Assembly: GCA_002831545.1 (NCBI GenBank) | Contig: CP025095.1 | Coordinates: 1,860,001-1,924,000, forward strand | DNA: 64,000 nucleotides | Direction: 5' to 3' | Source of the DNA: Streptococcus suis | Lineage (GTDB): Bacteria > Bacillota > Bacilli > Lactobacillales > Streptococcaceae | Shown: positions 50,386 through 59,563 of the stretch, piece by piece | Layout: each line of letters opens with the position of its first letter | Numbering within the stretch: position 1 is the stretch's first letter | The notes under the pieces: generated by a model | Databases searched by the model: none | What the model saw: the letters and a program-made list of their open reading frames with translations, nothing else | What the model was told of the DNA's origin: nothing | Made by a program: the position numbers and the translations under genes

Positions 50386-52375
50386 CTTGCGTCCCTATAT
50401 CCTCTTTCAATTCTTCAATAGCTTTTTGCAATAGAATATTTAAACTGGTCAAATAATCAATCCGTTCTTTATTCTCTTGATTTTCAGATTTTAGAGCCTC
50501 GATGATAGCTTGATGTTTTTGTAATGCAACTTTATAGAGGCGTTTCTTCTCCTGTTGGAGATGTTGTTGGGTAAGAATATTGGCAATTGTTAAACCACCA
50601 CCTGCTAAAATTGCAACTGGAGCTGCAAGTACAAACAAACCTGCTACCATGCCACCACCAACAAGGGCGCCAGCAGCAGCTAAACCTGAGGTAATTCCTG
50701 CAGCCGAAAGCCCCACTGTTCCTAGTCCATATAAGGCACCGTAAGAAACAACACCGCCTAAGCCTGCTCCTAACCCCATAGCCAACACATCTTTTAGAGG
50801 ACTATCAGCAATGATACGATTTGGATCCAGAATTGATAAATCTGCTTCATTTACGATATGAACTACACTTTGTAATGATTCCATAGAATCAAAATGCATT
50901 TTCTTAGCTGGTTCTTTTTTTACACCAGACATTTCAGCAGATTTTTGATTTGTTTTGTCCTTGGTTTGAGTCGTCTTATTTGCCGATTTCCATAAATGAT
51001 TCCAACCTTTTCCTAAATCAGCGCCAATTTGACCTACGAAATCTGCTGAACCTTGAACAACTTTACCAGCCTCATTTCCTACGACACCTAGTCCTTTTCC
51101 TAGCTCATTGCCGAGCTGACCTACGAAATCTGCTGAGCCTTGAACAACTTTGCCAGCCTCATTTCCTACGACACCTAGTCCTTTTCCTAGCTCATTGCCG
51201 AGCTGACCTACGAAATCTGCTGAGCCTTGAACAACTTTACCAGCCTCATTTCCTACGACACCTAGTCCTTTTCCTAGCTCATTGCCGAGCTGACCTAATA
51301 TATCCAAAGAGTTGTCAACAACGTACTGCACACCCTCTACTACAACATCAAATGGGGCATGCTCCTTATTCTTCCTTGCTTTGTCCACTAAATTTTTATC
51401 AAACGACGAAAAATCTAACTGAATAAATTGCTCATCAGGTTGTACTTTGATTGCACCATTCGGATATTCTTCTAATATTTCAACCGGTGCACCTTTAGGA
51501 ATGATTCTACCAACACAATCATCTATTAACTGGAAAAGGCTAACCATTTCAAATTGTCCTTCGTTCATGTGAGAACGTCTAAGACCTTTACTTGGATAAT
51601 CTTGCTCGAAATAATACGAAACTTCCATAATTAAACTAGGTAGGTAATCAGTAGTTCGATAGACAATTTCTTCTGGAATGCCAAAAAATGGTTCAGCGAT
51701 ACTGCCAGCTATAGCAGCCAGGGTATCACTGTCTCCACCAAGAGACACTGCATTACGAATCGCATCTTCAAAATCGTCTGCTTCTAAAAATGCTACGATG
51801 GCTTGAGGAACACTTCCTTGACAACTACTATCAAATTGATATGAGGGACGAATAGCATCCAGCGTAAAATCAAGATTGTAGAAATTGTCAGTTACAAACT
51901 GGCGGATTTCTTCTTTATTTTTTCCAGTTCGAGCCAAAAAGATTGCACCGGCTACTGCCTGGGCTCCCTTGATTCCTTCTGGATGATTGTGAGTTACAGA
52001 AGCAACACGTTCAGCTAAGGTTAGTGTCTCTTCGAGTGATTTACCGACATGACCACAGGCTGAGACACGCATGGCAGATCCATTCCCAAAACTATTGTAA
52101 GGTTCTGAATCCTTGCTCTCAATCCATTTTTTAAACTGAGGACCGTAACCAGCTCTAGGATACAGCTTACCAAAATCTTTCATATTCAAGACTAAAGCTA
52201 CTTCTAAATCATCAAATGGTTCATTCAAACCCAAGAAACTAGCCGCAACTGCAGCTGTCATGACACTATCATCTGTAAATCGACAATTTGGATGAAATAA
52301 ATCAAAATCTTTTGACTTAATATCTCTCCCCTCAAATCGTGACCCAATGACATCTCCAACTATTGCACCAAACAT
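50357..52375 (-). CDS. ADP-ribosylglycohydrolase fused to repeats and a Gly-rich membrane segment
   Basis: A 672-residue fusion. Residues 1-275 are a DraG-type ADP-ribosylglycohydrolase, with metal-site motifs FTDDSVMTAAVA and LGGDSDTLAAIAG, able to remove ADP-ribose from proteins or nucleic acids. Residues 360-448 are three exact or near-exact 29-residue repeats (GNELGKGLGVVGNEAGKVV...). Residues about 535-615 form a glycine-zipper-like hydrophobic domain, and a coiled coil ends the protein. The ATG at 52375 follows AAAGGA. The layout looks like an effector or defence protein rather than a housekeeping hydrolase; that is inference. Confidence 0.8.
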   Translation of the reverse strand: MFGAIVGDVIGSRFEGRDIKSKDFDLFHPNCRFTDDSVMTAAVAASFLGLNEPFDDLEVALVLNMKDFGKLYPRAGYGPQFKKWIESKDSEPYNSFGNGSAMRVSACGHVGKSLEETLTLAERVASVTHNHPEGIKGAQAVAGAIFLARTGKNKEEIRQFVTDNFYNLDFTLDAIRPSYQFDSSCQGSVPQAIVAFLEADDFEDAIRNAVSLGGDSDTLAAIAGSIAEPFFGIPEEIVYRTTDYLPSLIMEVSYYFEQDYPSKGLRRSHMNEGQFEMVSLFQLIDDCVGRIIPKGAPVEILEEYPNGAIKVQPDEQFIQLDFSSFDKNLVDKARKNKEHAPFDVVVEGVQYVVDNSLDILGQLGNELGKGLGVVGNEAGKVVQGSADFVGQLGNELGKGLGVVGNEAGKVVQGSADFVGQLGNELGKGLGVVGNEAGKVVQGSADFVGQIGADLGKGWNHLWKSANKTTQTKDKTNQKSAEMSGVKKEPAKKMHFDSMESLQSVVHIVNEADLSILDPNRIIADSPLKDVLAMGLGAGLGGVVSYGALYGLGTVGLSAAGITSGLAAAGALVGGGMVAGLFVLAAPVAILAGGGLTIANILTQQHLQQEKKRLYKVALQKHQAIIEALKSENQENKERIDYLTSLNILLQKAIEELKEDIGTQDESEQAESI
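51031..51297 (-). repeat. 87-bp tandem repeat (3 copies) inside the hydrolase gene
   Basis: Copies start at 51034, 51121 and 51208 (period 87 bp = 29 codons) and differ at only a few positions. The near identity points to recent expansion or ongoing recombination. Copy number should vary between strains. Confidence 0.95.
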
Positions 52376-52540
52376 AGCCAATCCTTTCTTTTTATGGACA
52401 AAAGAGACTTTTTTCTCTATAATTTTTATATACTATATCCATTATACTACCATATCCTTATCACTCTGTAAAGTTATTTTTTATTATTTACCACGAAAAA
52501 CAGTGATTTGTTTTCAATTGGTAGTTTTCGGAGGAATTTC

Positions 52541-52876
52541 ATGAAACAGTACCCATTACAAGAACATATTACAAATCGTATTCGATATCTTCGCCAAGAA
52601 AAAAAGCTAAGTCAAGAACAACTCAGCGAAAAAGCAGAACTCGGAACCAACTATATCCATAACGTGGAGAAAAAGTCTTCCAATATTAAAGTTGAAACCT
52701 TAGAAAAAATAATGGAAGCCTTGTCCGTCACTCCCGATCAATTCTTTAATTTTCAGATTTCCGAAGCCAGTCCAGAAGCTCGTGAAGTCTTTGAAGCGAT
52801 TACTCAGCTTCCTCAAGAAAAACAAACTAAAGTATTACAAGCTATCCGACTATTACTTGAAACAATCAATGATTGA
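52541..52876 (+). CDS. XRE-family regulator of the hydrolase module
   Basis: A 111-residue protein with a helix-turn-helix of the Cro/CI type (IRYLRQEKKLSQEQLSEKAELGTNYIHNVEK) and a short helical dimerisation tail. The ATG at 52541 follows GGAGG; the longer frame upstream lacks a site. It is divergent from the ADP-ribosylglycohydrolase gene across a 165-bp AT-rich region with several TATA-like hexamers, the usual layout of a repressor controlling both itself and a toxic operon. Confidence 0.85.
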   Translation: MKQYPLQEHITNRIRYLRQEKKLSQEQLSEKAELGTNYIHNVEKKSSNIKVETLEKIMEALSVTPDQFFNFQISEASPEAREVFEAITQLPQEKQTKVLQAIRLLLETIND

Positions 52877-52950
52877 TAAATTCATTATCTTTGTTCCATT
52901 GGAAACAAAGATGCCAATAAGTATCCCATTTTATTGAACGAAAGATAGTA

Positions 52951-52975
52951 AAAATCCTAGCCGAGACTAGGATTT
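52951..52975. terminator. Terminator hairpin, right copy of a 25-bp duplicate
   Basis: Identical to 48970-48994 over 25 bp and followed here by a T run. It lies between the XRE gene (plus strand) and the converging HdeD-like gene. A second inverted repeat, ATCTTTGTT/AACAAAGAT, lies at about 52888-52913. Confidence 0.8.
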
Positions 52976-54274
52976 TTCTTTACGATAATAGATGTTTTTT
53001 GCCACCACTAGGCTATGTGGCTTTTCAAATTCTTGATCCAGATAAGATTGGTAGGTTCCAGGTGCGATAAATCCACGCATACCAAGTATATCGGTTCCAG
53101 CTTGTCCAATCACAGAATCAGCCAGAAGAACGCAATTAGTAGATAGGACGAAATAGGTTTTAAATTTAGACTTTCTAAATTTGAATAATTCCGCATGTAT
53201 TGCCTCTTTCATTCGATAGGCATACATTTCAATCGGCTGGCCATCGGCTGTTTTCGATACTTTTTCAGGACTTGGATTCCAAGGTAGGAGCAGATTATCA
53301 ATGTCAGCCAATCGAGCCTCAACTGCTTCTTCCTGTTCAGGTGTCAGGCTTAGCTGATAACCCAACATAGTCATTCCTTCTTGATTACAGAAGTCAATAT
53401 AGGCTTGGCGCTCTGCTTTGAACAAGACTCCATCACCAATCGCACCACCCAAACGCTCAGACAGGACATCGTATGAACCATAACCATAAACCTGTCCTTT
53501 GTAACTCAAATCAACATGTCCAACTGCTCCGAACCCTTCTTCCCCAACGTGTACAAAGACTTCTAATGCTGGAAGCTCCGCAATTTCTTTGTGGCGGTTG
53601 TAGATAGACTGAGCCGTTTGTCCCTTATTATCCGCCAAGTAATCATTGACTTTTTGCAGGGTCATACGAGGAATCAAAGCTGCTAAAAATAAAGGTAGGG
53701 GCAAACGGACATGGCGCTTAAGATTTTGTTGCTCAATAGCCTCCTCAAACAAGAAACCATCACGCAGATTAGTTAGTCCGTACAAGACCAGATAACCTCC
53801 GATGACAATGGTTTGAACAACCAGCTGTGTGCCTGACACAAATAGGGAAGCTGAACCTAGTAAGGATAACCAAATTCCATCTATTAAATAGCGAATCCGT
53901 GGCTGTACCCCATCTTTTCGATATAGATAAAAAGTGATAAAATTAATGACTGCCGTAAAAAGCTGATAAATCCCAACAAAAATAGCCGCGAAATAGAGGG
54001 GAATTTGAACAGCTAAATCGAGACTGGCTAGGATCCCGAAAAGAACAGCCTTCCCAACTAGCGCAATGACACTTTCACTCGATTTCTTCTTTCTGAAAAA
54101 TATCATGCTCAATTCATATAAAGCTAAAAAGAATAGACCTGCGTGAACAAATCGAAGAATCAGTCTTGGAAATTGCCAACCAGCAATTAAAAATCCAATA
54201 CCGATGAAGACTAAGATTAGACCTTCTCCAACTAATTTTCGACCTGTTAATCCTAAATCACTTATTTTTTTCAT
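52967..54274 (-). CDS. HdeD/DUF308-like membrane protein with soluble C-terminal domain
   Basis: A 435-residue protein. The first 190 residues contain about six membrane helices, as in HdeD/DUF308 proteins. The remainder is soluble, with GAVGHVDLSYKGQVYGYGSYD and LSTNCVLLADSVIGQAG; this last region resembles a Cys-containing NlpC/DUF4105-like peptidase-type fold, which is inference. There is no Shine-Dalgarno: TGCTATAAT ends six bases before ATG, so it is probably leaderless. The gene ends inside the right duplicate hairpin. Confidence 0.7.
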   Translation of the reverse strand: MKKISDLGLTGRKLVGEGLILVFIGIGFLIAGWQFPRLILRFVHAGLFFLALYELSMIFFRKKKSSESVIALVGKAVLFGILASLDLAVQIPLYFAAIFVGIYQLFTAVINFITFYLYRKDGVQPRIRYLIDGIWLSLLGSASLFVSGTQLVVQTIVIGGYLVLYGLTNLRDGFLFEEAIEQQNLKRHVRLPLPLFLAALIPRMTLQKVNDYLADNKGQTAQSIYNRHKEIAELPALEVFVHVGEEGFGAVGHVDLSYKGQVYGYGSYDVLSERLGGAIGDGVLFKAERQAYIDFCNQEGMTMLGYQLSLTPEQEEAVEARLADIDNLLLPWNPSPEKVSKTADGQPIEMYAYRMKEAIHAELFKFRKSKFKTYFVLSTNCVLLADSVIGQAGTDILGMRGFIAPGTYQSYLDQEFEKPHSLVVAKNIYYRKEKS

Positions 54275-54280
54275 GAGATG

Positions 54281-54289
54281 ATTATAGCA
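54281..54289 (-). promoter_or_regulatory. Extended -10 giving a leaderless transcript of the HdeD-like gene
   Basis: On the minus strand TGC-TATAAT-CATCTC-ATG. The extended -10 and six-base distance match the polA start exactly. Confidence 0.7.
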
Positions 54290-54312
54290 TATTTCTAGAC
54301 TTATGTTTGCAA

Positions 54313-54340
54313 AAAAATCCTAGATGCACTAGGATTTTTT
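54313..54340. terminator. Terminator hairpin downstream of the FtsX-type operon
   Basis: AAAAATCCTAG pairs with CTAGGATTTTT around a five-base loop. It shares the stem AAATCCTAG/CTAGGATTT with the duplicates at 48970 and 52951 but has a different loop. Confidence 0.8.
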
Positions 54341-54420
54341 TGCTTTATAGCTGTGTTTCTCATATTTCAAATTAGTTCACAATACAAACTATCCGCTTCC
54401 GTGTTTTCAGGCTCGGGTTA

Positions 54421-54704
54421 GAGGCTGGGCAAAAAGCCCAGCACCACTTCTTAGAGTTCGTGTCAACATCTCAGCGCAGTGGTTGATTGGCGGATTTGTT
54501 CGTGTTTTACACTCCAAATCTGACCATTACGACTGTTGCGAACAAAGTTCGCTCTATTTCCAACCTCAAACTGTCTCCCAGACAGTTTGAGCTGTGCGGG
54601 AGCGGGAGTGAAACAGTCTGGGGATAGACTGTTTCAGCTCAACAACTGGAAATAAGGACTTGTTGACGAACTCTTTTTAGACCACTCGAGTTCTTTCCCA
54701 CTCC
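54421..54704. repeat. Hairpin-rich intergenic element (copy A)
   Basis: Starts GAGGCTGGGCAAAAAGCCC and ends with TTTCCCACTCCC. Inside are internal hairpins such as CTGTCTCCCAGACAG and CAGTCTGGGGATAGACTG. No gene is visible. It shares its outer ends and the phrase GCGCAGTGGTTGA/GACGCAGTGGTTGA with the element at 58821-58999. It lies between the FtsX-type operon and its terminator. Confidence 0.65.
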
Positions 54705-57700
54705 CTAATCAACTGACTTCAAGGCCTCCAGCATATCCACCTTTCTCAGATGGTGATTGACGTACCAACCAAGAGCAGCCAAAATTCCACTAATGGCTAA
54801 GATAGGAATGAGATAGACTTCTAGTCCGACAGATGGATTGAAGCGGATACTGTCCGAACCAATCATGGCAAGAAGGAGCTTGTGGAGATAAATACCGCTA
54901 ACCAGTCCAACCAACATACCAATCAGCGAAAGGGCAATGGTTTCACGATAGATGTACATGGTCACCTCTCTATTGTGGAAGCCCAGTACCTTGATGGTGG
55001 ATAATTCACGAATCCGTTCAGACATATTGATAATTGTAAGGTTGTAAAGAATAACCAAGCCAAGCAAGATGGATAGGATGACTAGAATGGTCATGATGGT
55101 CTGAAGCGAGCCCGCAATCGTGGTAAGCATGTCTATAAGAGAAGTATTTTGAACCAAACTCCTGACTGCTGGCATCGCTAGGAGTTGACTTGCAAGAGTC
55201 TGAATATGCCCCAACTGACTGTCTTTCAACTGAACCAGATAGGCATTGGCAGTCTTCTGCTTGCTGGTCACTTGTTCGTAGTAGCTATCTGTCATATAGA
55301 TAAAATGCCCTGCGTACATATCAGCCACAGCCTCTACCCTGACTGAAACTTCCTTATCTTCCAAGGTCAGTGATAACTTATCACCAACAGAGACCCCGTA
55401 GATTTGCGCCAATTTTTCTGCGAGAACAATCCCCCTGTCACTCAGCTGGATAGCTTTACCAGAAGAATTTTCAAGACTGACTAGATTTCCCAAGTCCTGA
55501 CGGTCTGAAATATACAGTCCAATGGAAATATTTTTTCTCTGGCCACTAGTTTCCACTGTTTGATTGAGCTGTTCAAAAGCCACTGGCAAGGATTGGCGAA
55601 CCTGATCTGACTGAAGAAAATGTGTTAACTTATCCAACTCTTCCTCAGTAGCTCTGCTATTTTCCACCACCAACATATCATAATGGATCAGCTCCCCAAA
55701 CTGTCGTTGGACAACTCCTGAGATGAAGGAACGGATACCCAGTCCTCCAAAAAGAAGGGCGACGGTCCCTGCTACTCCAAAGATGGTCATAAGCATACGA
55801 AGCTTGTAGCGGAAGATATTGCGGGCTGTCACCTTGTGGGTAAAACTTAGACGAGACCAGATAGCTGGCCATTTTTCTAGCCAAATGCTGGAGCCTGTAA
55901 CTGGTGGCTTAGGTAAAAGTAGCTGAGCAGGTTTTTCTGTCAGCTCCCGACGAGCCACCAAGTAAGCTGGCAGGACCGAGGAAGCCAAAGACAGGAGCAA
56001 GGCTAAACCTGTCCAAAGGGGATAAAAATGAAGTTTAGCTGGTCCAATCACGGTTGTCTGCGTAATAATGTTGGAAATAAGTGGAGACAGGAGGAGATTA
56101 CCTGCGATTATACCGACTATTGTTCCTACCAGACCTGCCGCCAAACCATAGAGAATGAACTTAGCCATAATCTGTCTATTCGTATAGCCAAGGGCCTTGA
56201 GGAGACCTGACTGTGTTCGCTCTTCATCGACAAAACGGGCCATGGTGGTAAAAGTCACTAGAGCTGCGACAAGGTAGAGAACAACTGGGAAGACATTGCC
56301 CACTGCAGCAATAGACCTAGTCGCATTGCTATAGGTAGTATAGCCATCTCCACCTGGTAGGCTTGAGCGAGTATAGACCTGATAGGGCGCTTTTTCCAGC
56401 TTACTTAAGTCGGATTTAGCCTGAGCAATCTCGGTTTGAGCTTGGCTAATTTCTTGATCGGCCGTGGCTTTCTTCTCAGAAAATTGGGATTGAGCTTGAC
56501 TTAACTCTTTATCAGCCTCCTCCAAACGGAGTTCTTCCTGACGGAGCAGTTGATTTGAAGACTCTAACTGACTCAGTCCCCATTCATAGTCTTCTACTCC
56601 TTTATTGTAGGCTACAATGCCTTGTTCATACTGACTCAAACCTGCTTGATAACGGGCCAAACCTGCCTGATATTCTTGATTCCAAGTTTGGTACTGGGCT
56701 AGATTGCTATTGTATTCATTTTGTTTGGTTTGATAGTAATCATAACCTTGTAAATAGGCTTGGTTGGCCTGCTCATGTGCAGATTCCATTTGGTCTAATC
56801 GGCTTTTCTCAACATCCAAACCTTCCTGTCTAGCCAATAAGTCAGGATAGTCTGAGAGGGTTTGGCCTTCTTGCAAGTGATTGGCAATTTCAAGGTCTAA
56901 CTCTTTCTGAGCTTGAAACCAACTAGCTCGCCCTGTGGAAATCTGAGATGCGGTCTGACTCAGTTGGGCATTTTGGGAATCCAGTTGCTGTTTGGCACTT
57001 TCCAAGCGTTGAGCAGTTTCAAGTAGTCCCTCGTGACTTACATCCAAAAAAGATTTGCTTTGGTCTAGTTTATCCTTCTGGCTGTCCAACTCTTTTTTAC
57101 TTTCATCCAATTGAAACTTGGTTTGCAACAATTGAGCAAGGACGGTTCGCAATTCCATTTCCGATTGAACTAGTTTAGCTCTACCACGCGCAAACTCACT
57201 GCGACCACTTGCGAGCTGGTCTTTCCCAGATGCCAATTCTCCTGCTGCTTGATCCAGCTGAGATTGAGCCTGAGCAATTTCCTCTTCCCCTTTTGAAATA
57301 TTTGTCTGTCCATCTGACTGAATAGTTGCTAATCGTTGTTCATCATTGTTAGCCAATAACTTTTCTAAGTCTTCTTGGTGCTGGTCCAACCTGTCTTGAT
57401 AGGCCTGACTGTAATATGGTAAATCAACCAAATCATCATAGCGAATACGGGCAATAGTGTAAACTTCTGATTTGAAGGTATCCTGACTAACAAGGCCATA
57501 GCCACCTAACTGCCCATCACCACTTGCAGCCATGCCCATGGTTTCATTGTCCCAAATTTCTGACGAAGCCACAAAACCAACAACTTTAAAGGTGGTTTGG
57601 GTCAGGATGGTGCCATCCTTGTCAGGCTCGTTTACTTGAAATGTATCTCCCAATTGATAGCTTGCTTGCAAGGAAAGAGACAGAGCAATTTGCCCCTTTT

Positions 57701-58070
57701 GACTGGGCATTTCCCCTTCTACTACCTTATAGGTCGATAGGTTCTGGGGAGCTGAAAACAGCCGAATTGCAGTCTGGCCTTCATTAGTAACCACATCTTT
57801 AAAGTAGCCCGCTTCAAGAGTAGCACCTTCTATCGTTTCTAATTCGTCAAGGTCAGCTTGACTAAGTCCCAGACCTGAAATTACCGCCAAATCCATCGTT
57901 CGATAACTGGCTATATAGGCTTGGGCCGTCTTTTCCATATTTGGAGCTGTTACTTTCAGACCTGTTAAAGCTAGAGCTCCTAGCATCATCAGGCTAAAGA
58001 TGGACAAAAAACGCCCCTTGGAAGAAAGCAGAGATTGCCTCATATCCTTCCAGTAGATTTTCTTTTTCAT
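54705..58070 (-). CDS. FtsX-like ABC transporter permease with long coiled coil
   Basis: A 1121-residue MacB/FtsX-type permease. One membrane helix lies near residue 20, followed by a MacB-like external domain (about 45-210), a long coiled coil rich in Gln/Ser/Leu (about 240-560), a first FtsX block of three helices (about 590-710), a second periplasmic-type domain (about 770-980) and a final FtsX block. With the ATPase at 58082 it forms a mechanotransmission-type ABC system, possibly for envelope stress or peptide resistance. The ATG at 58070 follows GGGTG; a GTG four codons upstream is possible. Confidence 0.85.
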   Translation of the reverse strand: MKKKIYWKDMRQSLLSSKGRFLSIFSLMMLGALALTGLKVTAPNMEKTAQAYIASYRTMDLAVISGLGLSQADLDELETIEGATLEAGYFKDVVTNEGQTAIRLFSAPQNLSTYKVVEGEMPSQKGQIALSLSLQASYQLGDTFQVNEPDKDGTILTQTTFKVVGFVASSEIWDNETMGMAASGDGQLGGYGLVSQDTFKSEVYTIARIRYDDLVDLPYYSQAYQDRLDQHQEDLEKLLANNDEQRLATIQSDGQTNISKGEEEIAQAQSQLDQAAGELASGKDQLASGRSEFARGRAKLVQSEMELRTVLAQLLQTKFQLDESKKELDSQKDKLDQSKSFLDVSHEGLLETAQRLESAKQQLDSQNAQLSQTASQISTGRASWFQAQKELDLEIANHLQEGQTLSDYPDLLARQEGLDVEKSRLDQMESAHEQANQAYLQGYDYYQTKQNEYNSNLAQYQTWNQEYQAGLARYQAGLSQYEQGIVAYNKGVEDYEWGLSQLESSNQLLRQEELRLEEADKELSQAQSQFSEKKATADQEISQAQTEIAQAKSDLSKLEKAPYQVYTRSSLPGGDGYTTYSNATRSIAAVGNVFPVVLYLVAALVTFTTMARFVDEERTQSGLLKALGYTNRQIMAKFILYGLAAGLVGTIVGIIAGNLLLSPLISNIITQTTVIGPAKLHFYPLWTGLALLLSLASSVLPAYLVARRELTEKPAQLLLPKPPVTGSSIWLEKWPAIWSRLSFTHKVTARNIFRYKLRMLMTIFGVAGTVALLFGGLGIRSFISGVVQRQFGELIHYDMLVVENSRATEEELDKLTHFLQSDQVRQSLPVAFEQLNQTVETSGQRKNISIGLYISDRQDLGNLVSLENSSGKAIQLSDRGIVLAEKLAQIYGVSVGDKLSLTLEDKEVSVRVEAVADMYAGHFIYMTDSYYEQVTSKQKTANAYLVQLKDSQLGHIQTLASQLLAMPAVRSLVQNTSLIDMLTTIAGSLQTIMTILVILSILLGLVILYNLTIINMSERIRELSTIKVLGFHNREVTMYIYRETIALSLIGMLVGLVSGIYLHKLLLAMIGSDSIRFNPSVGLEVYLIPILAISGILAALGWYVNHHLRKVDMLEALKSVD

Positions 58071-58081
58071 AGTTTCACCCA

Positions 58082-58783
58082 CTAATATTCTAGGCTTGCA
58101 ATATCCTGCGGATCTGCGTTTAGCTCAACAGAGTGCACACGGGCATCCCGCATCCGAATGACCCTGTCTGCAATAGGGGCTAGGGAACTATTGTGGGTCA
58201 CGATAATCACCGTTGCCCCTTGCTTGCGGGACATATTTTGCAGGATTTGCAAGACTTGCTTACCTGTTTGGTAATCCAGAGCGCCTGTCGGTTCATCGCA
58301 AAGCAAAATTTTAGGCTTTTTGGCAACAGCACGGGCAATGGCAACCCGCTGCTGCTCACCGCCTGAAAGCTGAGCAGGGAAATTATTAATTCGATGGCCA
58401 AGTCCGACCTGTTCCAAGACTTCCTCGGCATCCAAGGCATCCTTGACAATTTCTGCAGCTAATTCCACATTTTCCTTAGCGGTCAGATTGGCAACCAAGT
58501 TATAAAATTGAAAGACAAAGCCTACATCATCTCTACGATAATTGGTCAGTTCATGACTTGAAAGCTTGGCAATATCCACACCGTCAATCCAAACTTCCCC
58601 CTCGTCATTGCTATCCATGCCTCCCAAGATATTGAGCAGAGTGGATTTACCCGCACCAGATGAGCCAAGAATGATGACCAACTCACCCTGCTCAATCTCA
58701 AAGGACACGCTGTCATTGGCCACAATGGTCGCATCCCCCATTTGATAGTATTTTGACGAATTGATTACTTGGATATAGGACAT
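58082..58783 (-). CDS. ABC transporter ATP-binding protein (MacB/LolD type)
   Basis: A 233-residue ATPase with Walker [10 protein letters not shown], signature [14 protein letters not shown], Walker [13 protein letters not shown] and the switch H in VIIVTHN. It powers the adjacent FtsX permease, which starts about 11 bp downstream. The ATG at 58783 follows GAGGTG; an upstream extension lacks a site. The promoter is an extended -10 TGT-TATAAT at about 58809-58817. Confidence 0.9.
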   Translation of the reverse strand: MSYIQVINSSKYYQMGDATIVANDSVSFEIEQGELVIILGSSGAGKSTLLNILGGMDSNDEGEVWIDGVDIAKLSSHELTNYRRDDVGFVFQFYNLVANLTAKENVELAAEIVKDALDAEEVLEQVGLGHRINNFPAQLSGGEQQRVAIARAVAKKPKILLCDEPTGALDYQTGKQVLQILQNMSRKQGATVIIVTHNSSLAPIADRVIRMRDARVHSVELNADPQDIASLEY

Positions 58784-58820
58784 GGTACACCTCGCTTTTC
58801 TTAGTAATATTATAACATAA

Positions 58821-58999
58821 AGAGGCTGGGACAAAAGTCCTGGCCTCCTTAGTTTTTTTCAATAGTTAAACTTGACGCAGTGGTTGAGTGGGCTCTAATT
58901 AGCTGATTTTATCAGCTTTTACAGCCCTACTCAACTGTGCGGGGGTGGGACGATAAAATCGAACCCTGCGGGTTACCGATTTTTGTCCCACTCCCTTAA
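58821..58999. repeat. Hairpin-rich intergenic element (copy B)
   Basis: Begins AGAGGCTGGGACAAAAGTCC and ends TTTTTGTCCCACTCCC, so its ends are inverted. Internal hairpins include ATTAGCTGATTTTATCAGC and GATAAAATCGAACCCTGCGGGTTACCGATTTT. It shares outer ends with copy A. It occupies the gap between the ABC ATPase promoter and the 59006-59341 gene. Confidence 0.65.
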
Positions 59000-59005
59000 C
59001 ATCTA

Positions 59006-59341
59006 TTATACTTGGGCAATGGCAGAGCCACCATAGAGTTTGAGTTCTTCTCTGATGGTTTGGTAGTAATAGCGATCGAAGGCCTGCCAAGCCTGCCTGC
59101 TAGTTTCACTCAATCGCAGATCACCTAATCCAACTAGAAAACTGGTCGAACGATAAAATTTCTCAATCGCAATCAGTTCAGAATTGGTAACAGACTCGGC
59201 CTCCGACAATATGCGTGTCGTCTCTGTCAGATTATGTTGCAATCGCTGTTCATCAGCTGTTCCTACTTTATCTGCTTGGAAGGCCCGATTCAAGTCTTGA
59301 ATGAGAGCCAAAACGTCTTGAATAATCTGTGTCTTTTCCAT
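59006..59341 (-). CDS. Small helical protein, 111 aa, next to the pheromone locus
   Basis: A soluble, probably four-helix protein (MEKTQIIQDVLALIQDLNRAFQ...). The size and helix pattern are similar to small bacteriocin-immunity proteins, but I see no diagnostic motif, so this remains a guess. It has its own promoter and AAGGAGG. It lies downstream of, and in line with, the pheromone-like gene. Confidence 0.65.
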   Translation of the reverse strand: MEKTQIIQDVLALIQDLNRAFQADKVGTADEQRLQHNLTETTRILSEAESVTNSELIAIEKFYRSTSFLVGLGDLRLSETSRQAWQAFDRYYYQTIREELKLYGGSAIAQV

Positions 59342-59370
59342 AAAAGACCCTCCTTGTTTTTAATAAATTT

Positions 59371-59399
59371 AGTATATCAAATTAGACAAAAATATTCAA
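59371..59399 (-). promoter_or_regulatory. Promoter of the 111-residue gene
   Basis: On the minus strand TTGAAT is separated by 17 bp from TATACT, 29 bp before the ATG. It overlaps the stop region of the pheromone-like gene. Confidence 0.7.
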
Positions 59400-59404
59400 G
59401 TCCC

Positions 59405-59533
59405 TTACTTTTTCATAATATTGATGACCCCAGGATCAAATCCATCAGAAGTTCTCGTAACGGTTCGTTTTACAGGAAAAATTACCATTACGATTGCGAG
59501 AAGCAGACAAATCATTGTAACTATCCGTTTCAT
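59405..59533 (-). CDS. PapR/Phr-like signalling peptide precursor, 42 aa
   Basis: A short frame with GGAGG five bases before its ATG. It encodes a basic start and hydrophobic core (MKRIVTMICLLLAIVMVIFP), then a polar tail containing SDGFDPGVINIMKK. This is the plan of Sec-exported RRNPP pheromones (PapR, PhrA), which are trimmed from the C-terminus. The segment SDGFDPG recalls the pneumococcal PhrA peptide SNGLDVGKAD. It starts 30 bp after the stop of the RRNPP-like regulator on the same strand, as in plcR-papR. Pheromone activity is inferred. Confidence 0.7.
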   Translation of the reverse strand: MKRIVTMICLLLAIVMVIFPVKRTVTRTSDGFDPGVINIMKK

Positions 59534-59563
59534 ACATACCTCCTTTTTTATATAACTAATTTT

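Noticed and set aside
51031..51297. 87-bp repeats considered as CRISPR
   Set aside because: They are contiguous, in frame with the protein, and without spacers.
50950..51426. Plus-strand repetitive frame of 158 codons
   Set aside because: Shadow of the 87-bp repeats in the hydrolase gene.
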